Below, one piece after another: positions 10,565 to 20,721 of a stretch of 64,000 nt of DNA; within the stretch, counting starts at the first letter, position 1, and each line of letters begins with the position of its first letter. The notes beneath the pieces are model-generated. The model did not search any database, was not told the origin of the DNA, and saw only the letters and a list, made by a program, of their open reading frames with translations. This stretch comes from CAVXGU01 sp963761615 (GTDB taxonomy: Bacteria; Acidobacteriota; Vicinamibacteria; Vicinamibacterales; CAVVIG01). Location of the stretch: assembly GCA_963761615.1 (NCBI GenBank), contig CAVXGU010000002.1, positions 62,001 through 126,000 of the forward strand, in the 5' to 3' direction. The translations under genes and the position numbers were made by a program.

Positions 10565-10945
10565 ATGAAAGAACCCGTTTCCAGCCCCGACGCGCCGGCC
10601 GCGATCGGCCCGTATTCGCCGGCCGTCAAGGCCGGCCCCCTTCTCTTCGTCTCCGGACAGATACCCGTGGACCCGGCCACCGGCGCCGTCTCGGGCGCCG
10701 ACATCACCGCACAGACGCGCCGGGTGTGCGACAACCTGAAGGCGGTCCTCGCCGCGGCGGGGCTGTCGATGGCCGACGTCGTGCGCACCACCGTGTTCCT
10801 GGCCGACATGAGCGAGTTCGGCGCGATGAACGCCGCCTACGGCGAGTACTTCGCGCCCCCCTACCCGGCGCGCTCCACCGTGCAGGTGGCGCGTCTGCCG
10901 AAAGACGTCCGGGTCGAGATCGACGCGATCGCGATCGTCACCTGA
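10565..10945 (+). CDS. ridA: RidA-family imine/enamine deaminase
   Basis: 126-aa YjgF/RidA protein. Family members hydrolyse reactive 2-aminoacrylate and related imines released by PLP enzymes and act as trimers in the cytosol. 'AIGPYSPAV' and 'FVSGQIPVDP' mark the N-terminal part, and the substrate-binding Arg lies in 'YPARSTVQVARLP'. Length is typical. The 3' end overlaps the convergent rel/spoT gene by 8 bp. Confidence 0.95.
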   Translation: MKEPVSSPDAPAAIGPYSPAVKAGPLLFVSGQIPVDPATGAVSGADITAQTRRVCDNLKAVLAAAGLSMADVVRTTVFLADMSEFGAMNAAYGEYFAPPYPARSTVQVARLPKDVRVEIDAIAIVT

Positions 10946-13109
10946 CGGCGCGCTCGACGTCGAGCACGCCGTCCACGCCGCGCAGCGACTTGATCACCTT
11001 CTCCAGGTGCTTCATGTCGTCGATCTCCACGGTCATCTCGATCCGCGCGTGGCGATCCTCGTCCGTGCGGGCCTCGACGTTCTTGATGTTGGTATTGATG
11101 TCGGCGATCTTCGCGCTGATCGCGGCCAGCAGCCCCTTGCGGTCCTCGACCTCCATCGTCAGCTTCACCGTGTAGCGCGCCGCGTCCGCCTTGCCGGCCT
11201 TGTCCCACTCGACGTCGATCTTGCGCTCGGGGTCGTACATCAGGTTGACGACGTTGGGACACGTCACCGAGTGCACGGAGACGCCCTTCCCGCGGGTGAT
11301 GTACCCGACGATCTTCTCGCCGCGGATGGGGTTGCAGCAGCGCGCGCGGTACACCATGAGGTCGTCGAAGCCGCGGACCTTGATCTTGTCGTCCCGCCCC
11401 GCGCCGGCGCCGAGCACGCGCTTGACGGCCGCGGTGACCGGCCACTCGGGCGCCTTCTCGTGCAGCTCGTCGGGGGGGACCAGCCTGGCGAGCAGCTGGC
11501 GGGGCGAGAGCTTCCCGTAGCCGAGGACCGCGAACAGGTCTTCGGCTTTCTGCGCGCCGAGCTCGGCGATCTGCCTGGCGAACGCGGGCTGCTCCTGCAG
11601 GGTGCGCGGGTTGAGGTCGTAGCGCCGCGCCTCACGCTCGAACACCTTGCGTCCGAGCTCGATCGCGCGGGTCTTCTCCTCCGATCGAATCAGGTGCTTG
11701 ATCTTGTACCGCGCGTTCGACGTGACGACGTAGTTGAGCCAGTCGCGGCTCGGCTTGTGGCCGGCGGCGGTGAGGATCTCGACGATGTCGCCGTTCTTCA
11801 ACTGGGCGCGCAGCGGCACGATCTTGCCGTTCACGCGCGCGCCGACGCACTGGTGCCCGACGTCGGTGTGAATGGCATAGGCGAAGTCGATCGGCGTCGC
11901 CCCGCGGGGGAAGGCCTTGACGAGCCCCTTCGGCGTGAAGGCGTAGACCTCCTCGGGGTACAGCTCGACCTTCAGGTTCTGGATGAACTCCTGCGGGTCG
12001 CGCAGCTCCTGCTGGTACTCGAGCAGCTGGCGCATCCAGGTGAAGTACCGCTCGTCCTTCTCCGCCCCGATCCGCCCTTCCTTGTACTTCCAGTGCGCCG
12101 CGATGCCTTCCTCCGCCATCCGGTGCATGTGCATCGTCCGGATCTGGACCTCGAAGGGCATGCCCTCGGGGCTGATGACCGACGTGTGGAGCGACTGATA
12201 GCCGTTGGGCCGCGGCATCGCGATGAAGTCCTTGAAGCGGCCGGGAACGGGCGCCCAGGTCTGGTGGATGATGCCGAGCGCCGCGTAGCAGTCCTTCACC
12301 TGGTCGGTGACGACGCGCAGGGCGATGAAGTCGTAGACCTGCTCCAGCTCGATCTTCTGCCGCTTCAGCTTCTGGTGGATGCTGAAGAGGCGCTTGATGC
12401 GCCCGTCGATCTGCACGAAGGGCACCTGCGCCTCGGTGAGCTTGCCGGCGAGCGTCATGCGCAGCTTCTCGATCAGCCCCTCGGTGGCGCGGCGCTTGGC
12501 GTCCACGCGCGCCCGCAGGTCCTCGTACGCCTTCGGCTCGAGATACCGGAACGAGAGCTCCTCGAGCTCGTTCTTCACCTTGCTCATGCCCAGGCGGTTG
12601 GCGATGGGCGCGTAGATGTCCAGCGTCTCCTGCGCGATCTTCGTGCGCCGCTCCTCGGGGAGGTGGTTGAGCGTGCGCATGTTGTGGAGGCGGTCGGCGA
12701 GCTTGACGAGGATCACCCGGATGTCGTCGACCATCGCCAGGAGCATCTTGCGGAAGTTCTCCGCCTCCCGCTCCTCGCTCGACGAGAAGGTGATCGCGCT
12801 GATCTTGGTGACCCCCTCGACGACGTGGGCGACCTCGGGGCCGAAGAGCTCGCGGATGCGCTCGATCGTCGTCAGCGTATCCTCGACGACGTCGTGGAGG
12901 AGCCCGGCGGCAATCGCCACCACGTCGAGCTTCAGGTCGGCGAGCAGGTCGGCGACGGCCAGCGGATGGGTCAGGTAGGGCTCGCCCGAGCGGCGCACCT
13001 GGGCCCGGTGCTCGAAGGCCGAAAACACGTAGGCCCTGCGGAGCAGCTCGACGTCGGCATCCGGGTTGTACGCCTGGACCTTTTCGAGAAGGTCCTCGAA
13101 GCGAATCAT
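10938..13109 (-). CDS. rel: Bifunctional (p)ppGpp synthetase/hydrolase (Rel/SpoT)
   Basis: 723-aa long RSH protein controlling the stringent response. The HD hydrolase domain has 'GLLHDVVEDT' near residue 70 and 'DRLHNMRTL'. The synthetase domain contains 'YDFIALRVV' and 'GYQSLHTSV'. These are followed by a TGS domain ('VYAFTPKG'), a zinc-finger/RRM region with a Cys pair in 'RARCCNPI', and a C-terminal ACT domain. The intact HD residues argue for a bifunctional Rel rather than a synthetase-only RelA. It is monocistronic and converges on ridA with an 8-bp overlap. Confidence 0.96.
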   Translation of the reverse strand: MIRFEDLLEKVQAYNPDADVELLRRAYVFSAFEHRAQVRRSGEPYLTHPLAVADLLADLKLDVVAIAAGLLHDVVEDTLTTIERIRELFGPEVAHVVEGVTKISAITFSSSEEREAENFRKMLLAMVDDIRVILVKLADRLHNMRTLNHLPEERRTKIAQETLDIYAPIANRLGMSKVKNELEELSFRYLEPKAYEDLRARVDAKRRATEGLIEKLRMTLAGKLTEAQVPFVQIDGRIKRLFSIHQKLKRQKIELEQVYDFIALRVVTDQVKDCYAALGIIHQTWAPVPGRFKDFIAMPRPNGYQSLHTSVISPEGMPFEVQIRTMHMHRMAEEGIAAHWKYKEGRIGAEKDERYFTWMRQLLEYQQELRDPQEFIQNLKVELYPEEVYAFTPKGLVKAFPRGATPIDFAYAIHTDVGHQCVGARVNGKIVPLRAQLKNGDIVEILTAAGHKPSRDWLNYVVTSNARYKIKHLIRSEEKTRAIELGRKVFEREARRYDLNPRTLQEQPAFARQIAELGAQKAEDLFAVLGYGKLSPRQLLARLVPPDELHEKAPEWPVTAAVKRVLGAGAGRDDKIKVRGFDDLMVYRARCCNPIRGEKIVGYITRGKGVSVHSVTCPNVVNLMYDPERKIDVEWDKAGKADAARYTVKLTMEVEDRKGLLAAISAKIADINTNIKNVEARTDEDRHARIEMTVEIDDMKHLEKVIKSLRGVDGVLDVERAVR

Positions 13110-13259
13110 GAAAAGCGGTGTCTAATCCAATATCGGCGGGTGGAGCCGGCGACAGCAAGCTTCAGCGGGTCAGGTCACCCAAGTCCAGGCCAGCCAAATC
13201 AATGATAGTCAATGGTTTGTGGCTCTGGCAAGGGACCGGGCGTGCCGGCCCCCGGTGCC

Positions 13260-13289
13260 TTGACTTGTCTTTTTTTGGTTCACTATACT
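13260..13289 (+). promoter_or_regulatory. Strong sigma-70 promoter for the TPR lipoprotein
   Basis: TTGACT (13260-13265), an 18-bp T-rich spacer and TATACT (13284-13289). A short direct repeat (ACTGACCCGG...TTTTC) occurs twice just downstream, between 13288 and 13318. Confidence 0.7.
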
Positions 13290-13370
13290 GACCCGGCTTT
13301 TCACTGACCCGGTTTTCGGCCAGGCCAGACACCTCGCCTAGCGAGACCAATCAAGGGATCGGACATCATC

Positions 13371-14363
13371 ATGTGGAATCTGGGCCGTAAAGGGGGCGCA
13401 ATGCGATCGTCAGGAGCGTCGCTCGCCGGGGTTGCGATGCTGGTCGTGGGAACCATGTCGCTGACCGGCTGCAGCAAGATCGGCGAGGTCAGGGCGATGC
13501 GGGAGTTCAAGGAAGGCAACACCGCCTATCAGGCACAGGACTACAAGAAGGCATCAGGCCTGTACCAGCAGGCGATCGATGCGGATCCCAACCTGAACCA
13601 GGCCTACTTCTACCTCGGGAACTCCCTGGACAACTTGTACAAGCCCAGCCGCAAGGGCGAGGCCGACAACGACAAGCTGCTCACGGATGCGGTGAAGTAC
13701 TACAAGGAGTCCGCCGACCGGTTGAAGGGGTCCAGCGACCCGGCCGACAAGCAGCTGGCCCAGCTCTCGCTCGACTACCTCGTGGCCGCCTACAGCCCGG
13801 ACAAGCTGAACGACGCGTCCCAGGCGGAGCCGGTCGTCCAGGAGATGATCCGGCTCGACCCGGCGAACGTCGACAACTACTTCAAGCTCTCGAAGATCTA
13901 CGAGGACGCGGGCGTCTACGACTGGGCCGAGAAGATGCTCCTCTACGCCAAGGACGCCGCCCCGACCAATCCGAACGTCTACCTCCAGCTCGCCCGCTAC
14001 TACAACGAGCAGGGGGACTTCCCCAAGACGATCCAGGCGCTCCGGGACCGCGCCGCGCAGGAGCCGAACAACCCCGAAGCGCACTTCATGATCGCCACCT
14101 ACTTCTGGGATGACGCCCAGCGCAACTTCGCGCTGAGCGAGGACGACAAGCGCGATCACGTCAAGCAGGGCCTCGAGGAGATCAACAAGGCGCTCGACCT
14201 CAAGCCGGACTACATCGACGCGATGGTCTACAAGGGCCTCCTGCTCCGCCAGCAGGCGCTGCTCGAGAAGGATCCCAAGGTTCAGCAGGATCTGATCAAG
14301 CAGGCCGAGGTGCTGCACGACAAGGCCGAGGAGCTCCGGAAGAAGCAGACCGCGACGAGCTAG
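13371..14363 (+). CDS. TPR-repeat lipoprotein
   Basis: 330-aa exported protein. A signal segment ends in the lipobox 'LTGC' (Cys about residue 34), so the mature protein is probably lipid-anchored. The remainder consists of TPR-like helical repeats: 'GNTAYQAQDYKKASGLYQQ', 'PNLNQAYFYLGNSL' and 'PNNPEAHFMIATYFW'. ATG 13371 is used here. ATG 13401 is a strong alternative, because AAGGGGG precedes it and it would give a compact 24-residue signal. Precise role unknown; TPR lipoproteins usually scaffold envelope complexes. It is followed by a Rho-independent terminator and converges on the exbD/tonB operon. Confidence 0.85.
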   Translation: MWNLGRKGGAMRSSGASLAGVAMLVVGTMSLTGCSKIGEVRAMREFKEGNTAYQAQDYKKASGLYQQAIDADPNLNQAYFYLGNSLDNLYKPSRKGEADNDKLLTDAVKYYKESADRLKGSSDPADKQLAQLSLDYLVAAYSPDKLNDASQAEPVVQEMIRLDPANVDNYFKLSKIYEDAGVYDWAEKMLLYAKDAAPTNPNVYLQLARYYNEQGDFPKTIQALRDRAAQEPNNPEAHFMIATYFWDDAQRNFALSEDDKRDHVKQGLEEINKALDLKPDYIDAMVYKGLLLRQQALLEKDPKVQQDLIKQAEVLHDKAEELRKKQTATS

Positions 14364-14410
14364 ATCGCGGCGGGGCTCGGCCCCGCTCCCGCCCGGTACG
14401 TTCCACGAAC

Positions 14411-14448
14411 CGCCGGCCGCCCATTCGGGCGCCGGCGGGTTTTTTTTG
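14411..14448 (+). terminator. Rho-independent terminator after the TPR lipoprotein
   Basis: A GC stem (CGCCGGC.GCCC / GGGCGCCGGCG) with a short loop is followed by eight T residues. Confidence 0.85.
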
Positions 14449-14452
14449 TTAC

Positions 14453-14578
14453 GGGCGCCAGGCACCAGGCACCAGGCCGGGTGCTGGTGCTGAGTACCGG
14501 GTGCCGGGTGCTGAGTGCCGGGTGCCGGGTGCCGGGTGCCGGGTGCCGGGTGCTGGGTGCTGGGTGCTGGATGCTGGT
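14453..14578 (+). repeat. GGGTGCC/GGGTGCT heptamer array with G-quadruplex pattern
   Basis: About 17 tandem 7-bp units. From about 14517 to 14570 the pattern GGG-N4-GGG-N4 repeats without interruption, which fits a G-quadruplex with 4-nt loops on the plus strand. Confidence 0.85.
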
Positions 14579-14740
14579 GAAGGTGCAAGGTCCCCGGGGC
14601 GACGGCTGGCGCTTCCGGATGCGGCTGGACGTGCTGGCGGCGCATGGCGCCGGCCGCCGGCGCGAATCGTCACCGGGTGCAGGTGGTGGGGCGGGCTTCG
14701 ACAATCGCAGCGGCTCGGGGCCCGGAAAGCACGCGTCGCC

Positions 14741-14829
14741 CGAGCACGAAGCAGCACCCAGCACCAGGCACCTGGCACCCAGCACGAGGCACCAGCACCC
14801 GACACCTGGCGCCTGGTGCCTGGCGCCCT
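14741..14829 (-). repeat. Inverted partner of the GGGTGCC heptamer array
   Basis: GCACCCA/GGCACCA heptamers run here, the reverse complement of the 14453-14578 array. The pair could fold into a long imperfect hairpin around the unique core. Confidence 0.8.
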
Positions 14830-14836
14830 TACCTGC

Positions 14837-14869
14837 AAAAAAGCCCGCAGCCGCCGTGCGGCTGCGGGC
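14837..14869 (-). terminator. Rho-independent terminator of the tonB-exbB-exbD-exbD operon
   Basis: On the minus strand a GCCCGCAGCCG...CGGCTGCGGGC stem is followed by six U residues (AAAAAA at 14837-14842 on the plus strand). Confidence 0.85.
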
Positions 14870-14923
14870 CCTCGAGTGTCGTGGTTCGGTCGACCCTTGC
14901 GGGCCGGCGGAGGAGCGGCCGGC

Positions 14924-15394
14924 TCAGTTGCCGGAGACGACGCCTGCCGCGCGCTGCATGCCTTCGGTGACGATACCGACTCGATCCACGCCGGCGGCTT
15001 TGGCCGCGTCGATGATCTCGACGATCTCATGGTAGCGCAGGGAGCCCGCGCCGTTGACGAAGATCGTCTTGTCGGTGCGCGTGGCATAGATCTGCTGCAG
15101 CATGCTCTGCAGGTTCCCCAGGGTGACGTCCTGGTGGTTCACGGAGAGATGGCGGTCGGCCGTGTAGACCACCATGATCTGGCTGACGACATCGGTCTGC
15201 TGCGTCGCGGACTTCGTCTGGGCGGGCAGGTTGATGTCGAGGCCCCGCTGGGTGAGCGGCAGGGCGGCCATGAAGATGACGAGCAGCACGAGCAGGACGT
15301 CGATGAGCGGCGTCACGTTCATGTCCGAGCTGGCGCGCAGGGCCGAAGCCTTGACGACCTTGTCGGCGCCGAGGTGATGGTGGGCGTGCGCCAT
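14924..15394 (-). CDS. exbD: ExbD/TolR-family biopolymer transport protein (second copy)
   Basis: 156-aa inner-membrane protein with one TM helix near residues 30-46. Its 'NVTPLIDVLLVLLVIFM' segment carries the Asp that conducts protons in ExbD/TolR. A periplasmic domain follows. It is the last gene of the operon, 2 bp after the other exbD-like gene. A His-rich 'HAHHH' N-terminus is unusual. Two ExbD-like proteins next to one ExbB could form a heteromeric stator or serve two energised systems (TonB-like and Tol-like); the sequence does not decide which. Confidence 0.9.
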   Translation of the reverse strand: MAHAHHHLGADKVVKASALRASSDMNVTPLIDVLLVLLVIFMAALPLTQRGLDINLPAQTKSATQQTDVVSQIMVVYTADRHLSVNHQDVTLGNLQSMLQQIYATRTDKTIFVNGAGSLRYHEIVEIIDAAKAAGVDRVGIVTEGMQRAAGVVSGN

Positions 15395-15396
15395 GG

Positions 15397-15825
15397 CTAC
15401 TTCCCTCCCCCCTGGCCGGTGCGCGGGTCGGTGATGAGGCCGACGTCCTCGACCCCGGCCTGGCGCAGCTGGTCCATGGCTCCCATGACCGCGCTGTACT
15501 GCGTGTCCTGATCAGCCTTGATGATCACGATCTTCTGGAGCTTGTCCTCGAGGACGTCGTTGACGCGCTGCGCGAGCTCGTTCTCGGCGACGGGCTTGTT
15601 GTTCAGGTATATGTCACCGTTGGCGCCGATGGCGATCACGGTCTGATCGGCCGATTCGGGCTTGTCGACGGTGTTGTCGGCCTTCGGCAGCGTGATCGGG
15701 ATGCCCTGCTGGAGCATCGGGGCCACCAGCATCATGATGATGAGCAGCACCAACATGACGTCGACCAGCGGGGTGACGTTGATGTCGGACTTGATCCCGC
15801 CTTTGCTGCCCAGATCCATTGCCAT
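15397..15825 (-). CDS. exbD: ExbD/TolR-family biopolymer transport protein (first copy)
   Basis: 142-aa single-pass inner-membrane protein. 'INVTPLVDVMLVLLIIMM' near residues 15-32 holds the conserved proton-path Asp. The periplasmic domain ends in a Gly-rich tail. It lies between exbB (90 bp upstream) and the second exbD (2 bp downstream). Family role: ExbB/ExbD use the proton motive force to energise TonB for outer-membrane uptake. Confidence 0.92.
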   Translation of the reverse strand: MAMDLGSKGGIKSDINVTPLVDVMLVLLIIMMLVAPMLQQGIPITLPKADNTVDKPESADQTVIAIGANGDIYLNNKPVAENELAQRVNDVLEDKLQKIVIIKADQDTQYSAVMGAMDQLRQAGVEDVGLITDPRTGQGGGK

Positions 15826-15914
15826 TGGAGAATCTCCCTTGGTCTCGAAAGACGGGTGAGGCAGGTGGCTCGCGTGGCGTCACGCGCCTGCCCGACCCGC
15901 CTCACCAAACCCTC

Positions 15915-16586
15915 TTACGCGGTCTTCTTGATGAAGTAGTCCACCAGCTCGGACGACGAGTTGTCCATCTCGACGTTGAAGTACTCGATGCGGCCGCTCA
16001 GGTAGTTGTAGAACCACACTGCCGGAATGGCCACGACGAGCCCGAGGGCGGTCTCCACGAGCGCTTCCGAGATGCCGACCGAGACGGCGCCGATACCGGC
16101 CGACCCGCTCGCGCCGATGCCCTGGAACGCCGCGATGACGCCGATGACCGTGCCGAGCAGCCCCACGAACGGGGCCGTCGAGCCGATGGTCGCCAGGGCC
16201 GCGATGCCCTTCTTGAGGTCCGAGGCGGTCAGCGCCGACGCGCGCTGAATCGACCGGCGCACCGTGTCCATCAGGTCCTCACGGGTGAGGCCGCCGCCGC
16301 TCTCCTGCTGGAACTGGTACTCCTGCAGTCCGGCCAGCACCACCTTCGCCAGGTGGCTGTAGCGGAAGTTCTTGGACTGCGAAATCCCAATCGCATCCTT
16401 GAGGCGGCCGTCCTTGAGATGCTTGGCAACCTGCGGAGCGTAGAGCTTCGACTGGTTGCGCGCCTGCGTGAACGTGAAGATCCGCTCGACCGCCACGCCG
16501 ACCGACCACATCGACATGAAGAACAGCACAAAGGCCACGCCCTTGGCCACCCAGGTCATCTGTTGCCACATTGCGATCAGATCCAC
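15915..16586 (-). CDS. exbB: ExbB/TolQ/MotA-family proton channel
   Basis: 223-aa inner-membrane protein with the typical layout: a first TM near residues 15-35, a large cytoplasmic loop, then two TM helices in the C-terminal half. The 'GSTAPFVGLLGTVIGVIAAF' region and the 'VETALGLVVAIPAVWFYNYL' region match the family signature. It forms the pentameric stator around ExbD. It sits 78 bp after tonB and 89 bp before exbD, so the operon order is tonB-exbB-exbD-exbD. Confidence 0.93.
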   Translation of the reverse strand: MDLIAMWQQMTWVAKGVAFVLFFMSMWSVGVAVERIFTFTQARNQSKLYAPQVAKHLKDGRLKDAIGISQSKNFRYSHLAKVVLAGLQEYQFQQESGGGLTREDLMDTVRRSIQRASALTASDLKKGIAALATIGSTAPFVGLLGTVIGVIAAFQGIGASGSAGIGAVSVGISEALVETALGLVVAIPAVWFYNYLSGRIEYFNVEMDNSSSELVDYFIKKTA

Positions 16587-16664
16587 GATCCATCCTCCCT
16601 TGAAGTCGGCCTCGAAACGAGCCCGCTTGCCCCGGTCTGTCGACCCGGCGGATGCCGGAGTTGT

Positions 16665-17398
16665 CTACTGCAGCGTAAAGTTCACCGTGACCGTCATGAT
16701 GACCGGCACCGGCTGTCCGTTCAGCGTCGTCGGCGTGTACTGCCACTGTTTCACCGCGTCGATGGCCGCCTGATCGAGCAGGGGAATCGAGCGCAGCACC
16801 TTCACGTCCTGGACCTTGCCGTCGGTGCCGATGACGGCTTCGAGAATGACGACCCCCTGCACGCGCGCGGACTGCGCGATCGGGGGATACACGGGATTGA
16901 CCTTCCGGACCTGCTGCGGCGCCTTGATGTTGCCGCCGACCCGGACCGGCGCCGGCGGAGGCGGCGGCGGGGGCGGCGGGGGCGGTGCGGCCGTCAGGCC
17001 GCCCACGACACCGCCCGTGACGCCGCCGACGACGCCACCTTCCACGCCGCCGACCGCGTTCTTGAGACCCTGCTCCAGACCGGACTCCGGCTTGATTTCC
17101 GCCGGCGCTTCCACGGGCGCCGCTGCCGGATTCACGTCAACCTGCGGCGGAGGCGGCGTGGCGGCTTGTGCGGGCGGCGGCGGCGGAGGCGGCGGGGGGG
17201 CGGCGGCGGCGGCGGAGCGGCGACGAAGGCCATCATCTGCGGTGGCGTCGGCAGGACATCGGCAGCCATGAGCGGGATGATCACGACCGCCCCGACGAGC
17301 ACCGTGTGGGCCACAATCGACAGCGGCACCGTATACCACTGCTTGGTGCCGACCTTGATCGACGGCTTGACGACGTCCCCGAACATGTCACGTGGCAC
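16665..17398 (-). CDS. tonB: TonB energy-transducing protein, reading frame broken at a C7 run
   Basis: Translation from GTG 17398 (SD GGAGGAA) gives a cytoplasmic N-terminus, one TM helix ('TVPLSIVAHTVLVGAVVI') and the start of a proline-rich linker. The frame is then lost. The rest of the linker and the TonB C-terminal domain ('NPVYPPIAQSARVQG', 'VKQWQYTPTTLNGQP', ending FTLQ) continue in another frame down to 16665. The switch lies at seven consecutive C (G7 on plus, 17194-17200) and is repaired by one extra C. A consensus error in a GC homopolymer is the simplest explanation. Programmed -1 frameshifting is possible but unsupported. The intact protein would span the periplasm and energise TonB-dependent receptors. 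Confidence 0.88.
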
Positions 17399-17424
17399 TT
17401 GATGGTTCCTCCGGAAAGGGGGCG

Positions 17425-17454
17425 ATTATAGTCGCGGAAAAAACCGGGAGTCAA
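17425..17454 (-). promoter_or_regulatory. Strong sigma-70 promoter for the tonB operon
   Basis: Minus strand: TTGACT (17449-17454), an 18-bp spacer, TATAAT (17425-17430). The start near 17418 leaves a leader of about 20 nt containing the SD GGAGGAA. Confidence 0.8.
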
Positions 17455-17562
17455 CGAAGACCCCTGGGTGCTTAGACACCATCGCGGGCCAAACGGCCAT
17501 CGAAAAATCGGCCGGCGGCAGCAAAACCCGAAACTCCGACAAAACGGACGGATTTGGCCGGC

Positions 17563-20004
<2,442 letters not shown>

Positions 20005-20073
20005 CTGACCTCGCACGTGCCGGGGCGCCCGACCGTCAGCGGCGGCGCGGCCCGGGTGGCACAAAAGCCCGGA

Positions 20074-20695
20074 TTATACCCGGAACCCCCCGGGCCGGTC
20101 CCCCGACCCGGTCCCGACCAGCCGCGGCGGCAGCGCCATCCCTCCCGTGAGGAACACGCTCACACCCTCCTCGACCGTCAGGTTGGGATAGAACGCCCGC
20201 TCCCGCTGGCAGACGACGATCTCGCCGAGATAGAGATGGTTCGTCGGCACGTACACCGCGATCAGGGCCTCCGGGCCCCGGCCGCGGTCCACGGTGAACT
20301 CCTTGGTCTGGAAGCCGAGCGCGAATCCGCGCGGGCCGTCCTCGATCAGGACCACCCGCTTGAAGCCCATCTCGTTGTCGGGCGAGAAGGCCGCCACGAG
20401 CTGCCTGTACGGGGGCGTACACCGTCCGGAACACGGGAATCCGCAGCAGGTAGCCCTCGCCCCGCTGGAGGAGCTGCTTGCCGATGACGTTGGTGGCGGC
20501 GGCGCCCACGACCAGCATGAAGACCGCGGCCGTGACAATCCCCAGGCCGGGCACGCGCCGCCCGAGCAGCTGGTCGTAGATGGGCGTCGCCAGGCCGTCC
20601 ACGGCGCCGAAGCCCCACACCAGCGCCGCGACGCTGATGAACAGCGGCACGGTCACGAAGAAGCCGGCAATGAAGCTGCGGCGGAGCCAGTTCAT
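20074..20695 (-). CDS. DUF502-family membrane protein, with a +1 frameshift
   Basis: The N-terminal frame from ATG 20695 encodes two TM helices ('FIAGFFVTVPLFISVAALV' and 'GIVTAAVFMLVVGAAATNV'), ending 'IPVFRTVYAP'. The remaining domain ('QLVAAFSPDNEMGFKRVVLI', 'ALGFQTKEFTV', 'IAVYVPTNHLYLGEI') continues in a different frame to the TAA at 20074. Removing one base from the five-G run at 20411-20415 restores a protein of about 206 aa matching DUF502 throughout. Function is unknown in the family. It lies 26 bp downstream of secF on the same strand, so it may be co-transcribed with the Sec genes. Confidence 0.75.
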
Positions 20696-20721
20696 CGGAC
20701 GAGCGGGTGCCCGCCGCGCCT

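Larger units (their letters stand above)
14364..14923. other. 560-bp gene-free region: two terminators enclosing inverted heptamer arrays
   Basis: The convergent TPR gene and exbD operon each end in their own terminator (14411-14448 and 14837-14869). Between them lie a GGGTGCC-type array (14453-14578), a unique core of about 160 bp, and an array in the opposite orientation (14741-14829). Reading frames through this region have repeat-driven composition and I do not regard them as genes. Confidence 0.75.

Noticed and set aside
14453..14829. Retron or diversity-generating element
   Set aside because: No reverse transcriptase gene and no template/variable repeat pair are present in the window.
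14481..15087. Open reading frames through the 14.5-14.9 kb heptamer region on both strands
   Set aside because: Their residues are repeat translations (for example HPAPGTR runs) and they cross two intrinsic terminators.
17132..17339. A start codon at 17339 for the C-terminal tonB frame
   Set aside because: The residues before the proline linker in that frame have no TM helix and read like out-of-frame sequence. The true N-terminus is in the other frame.
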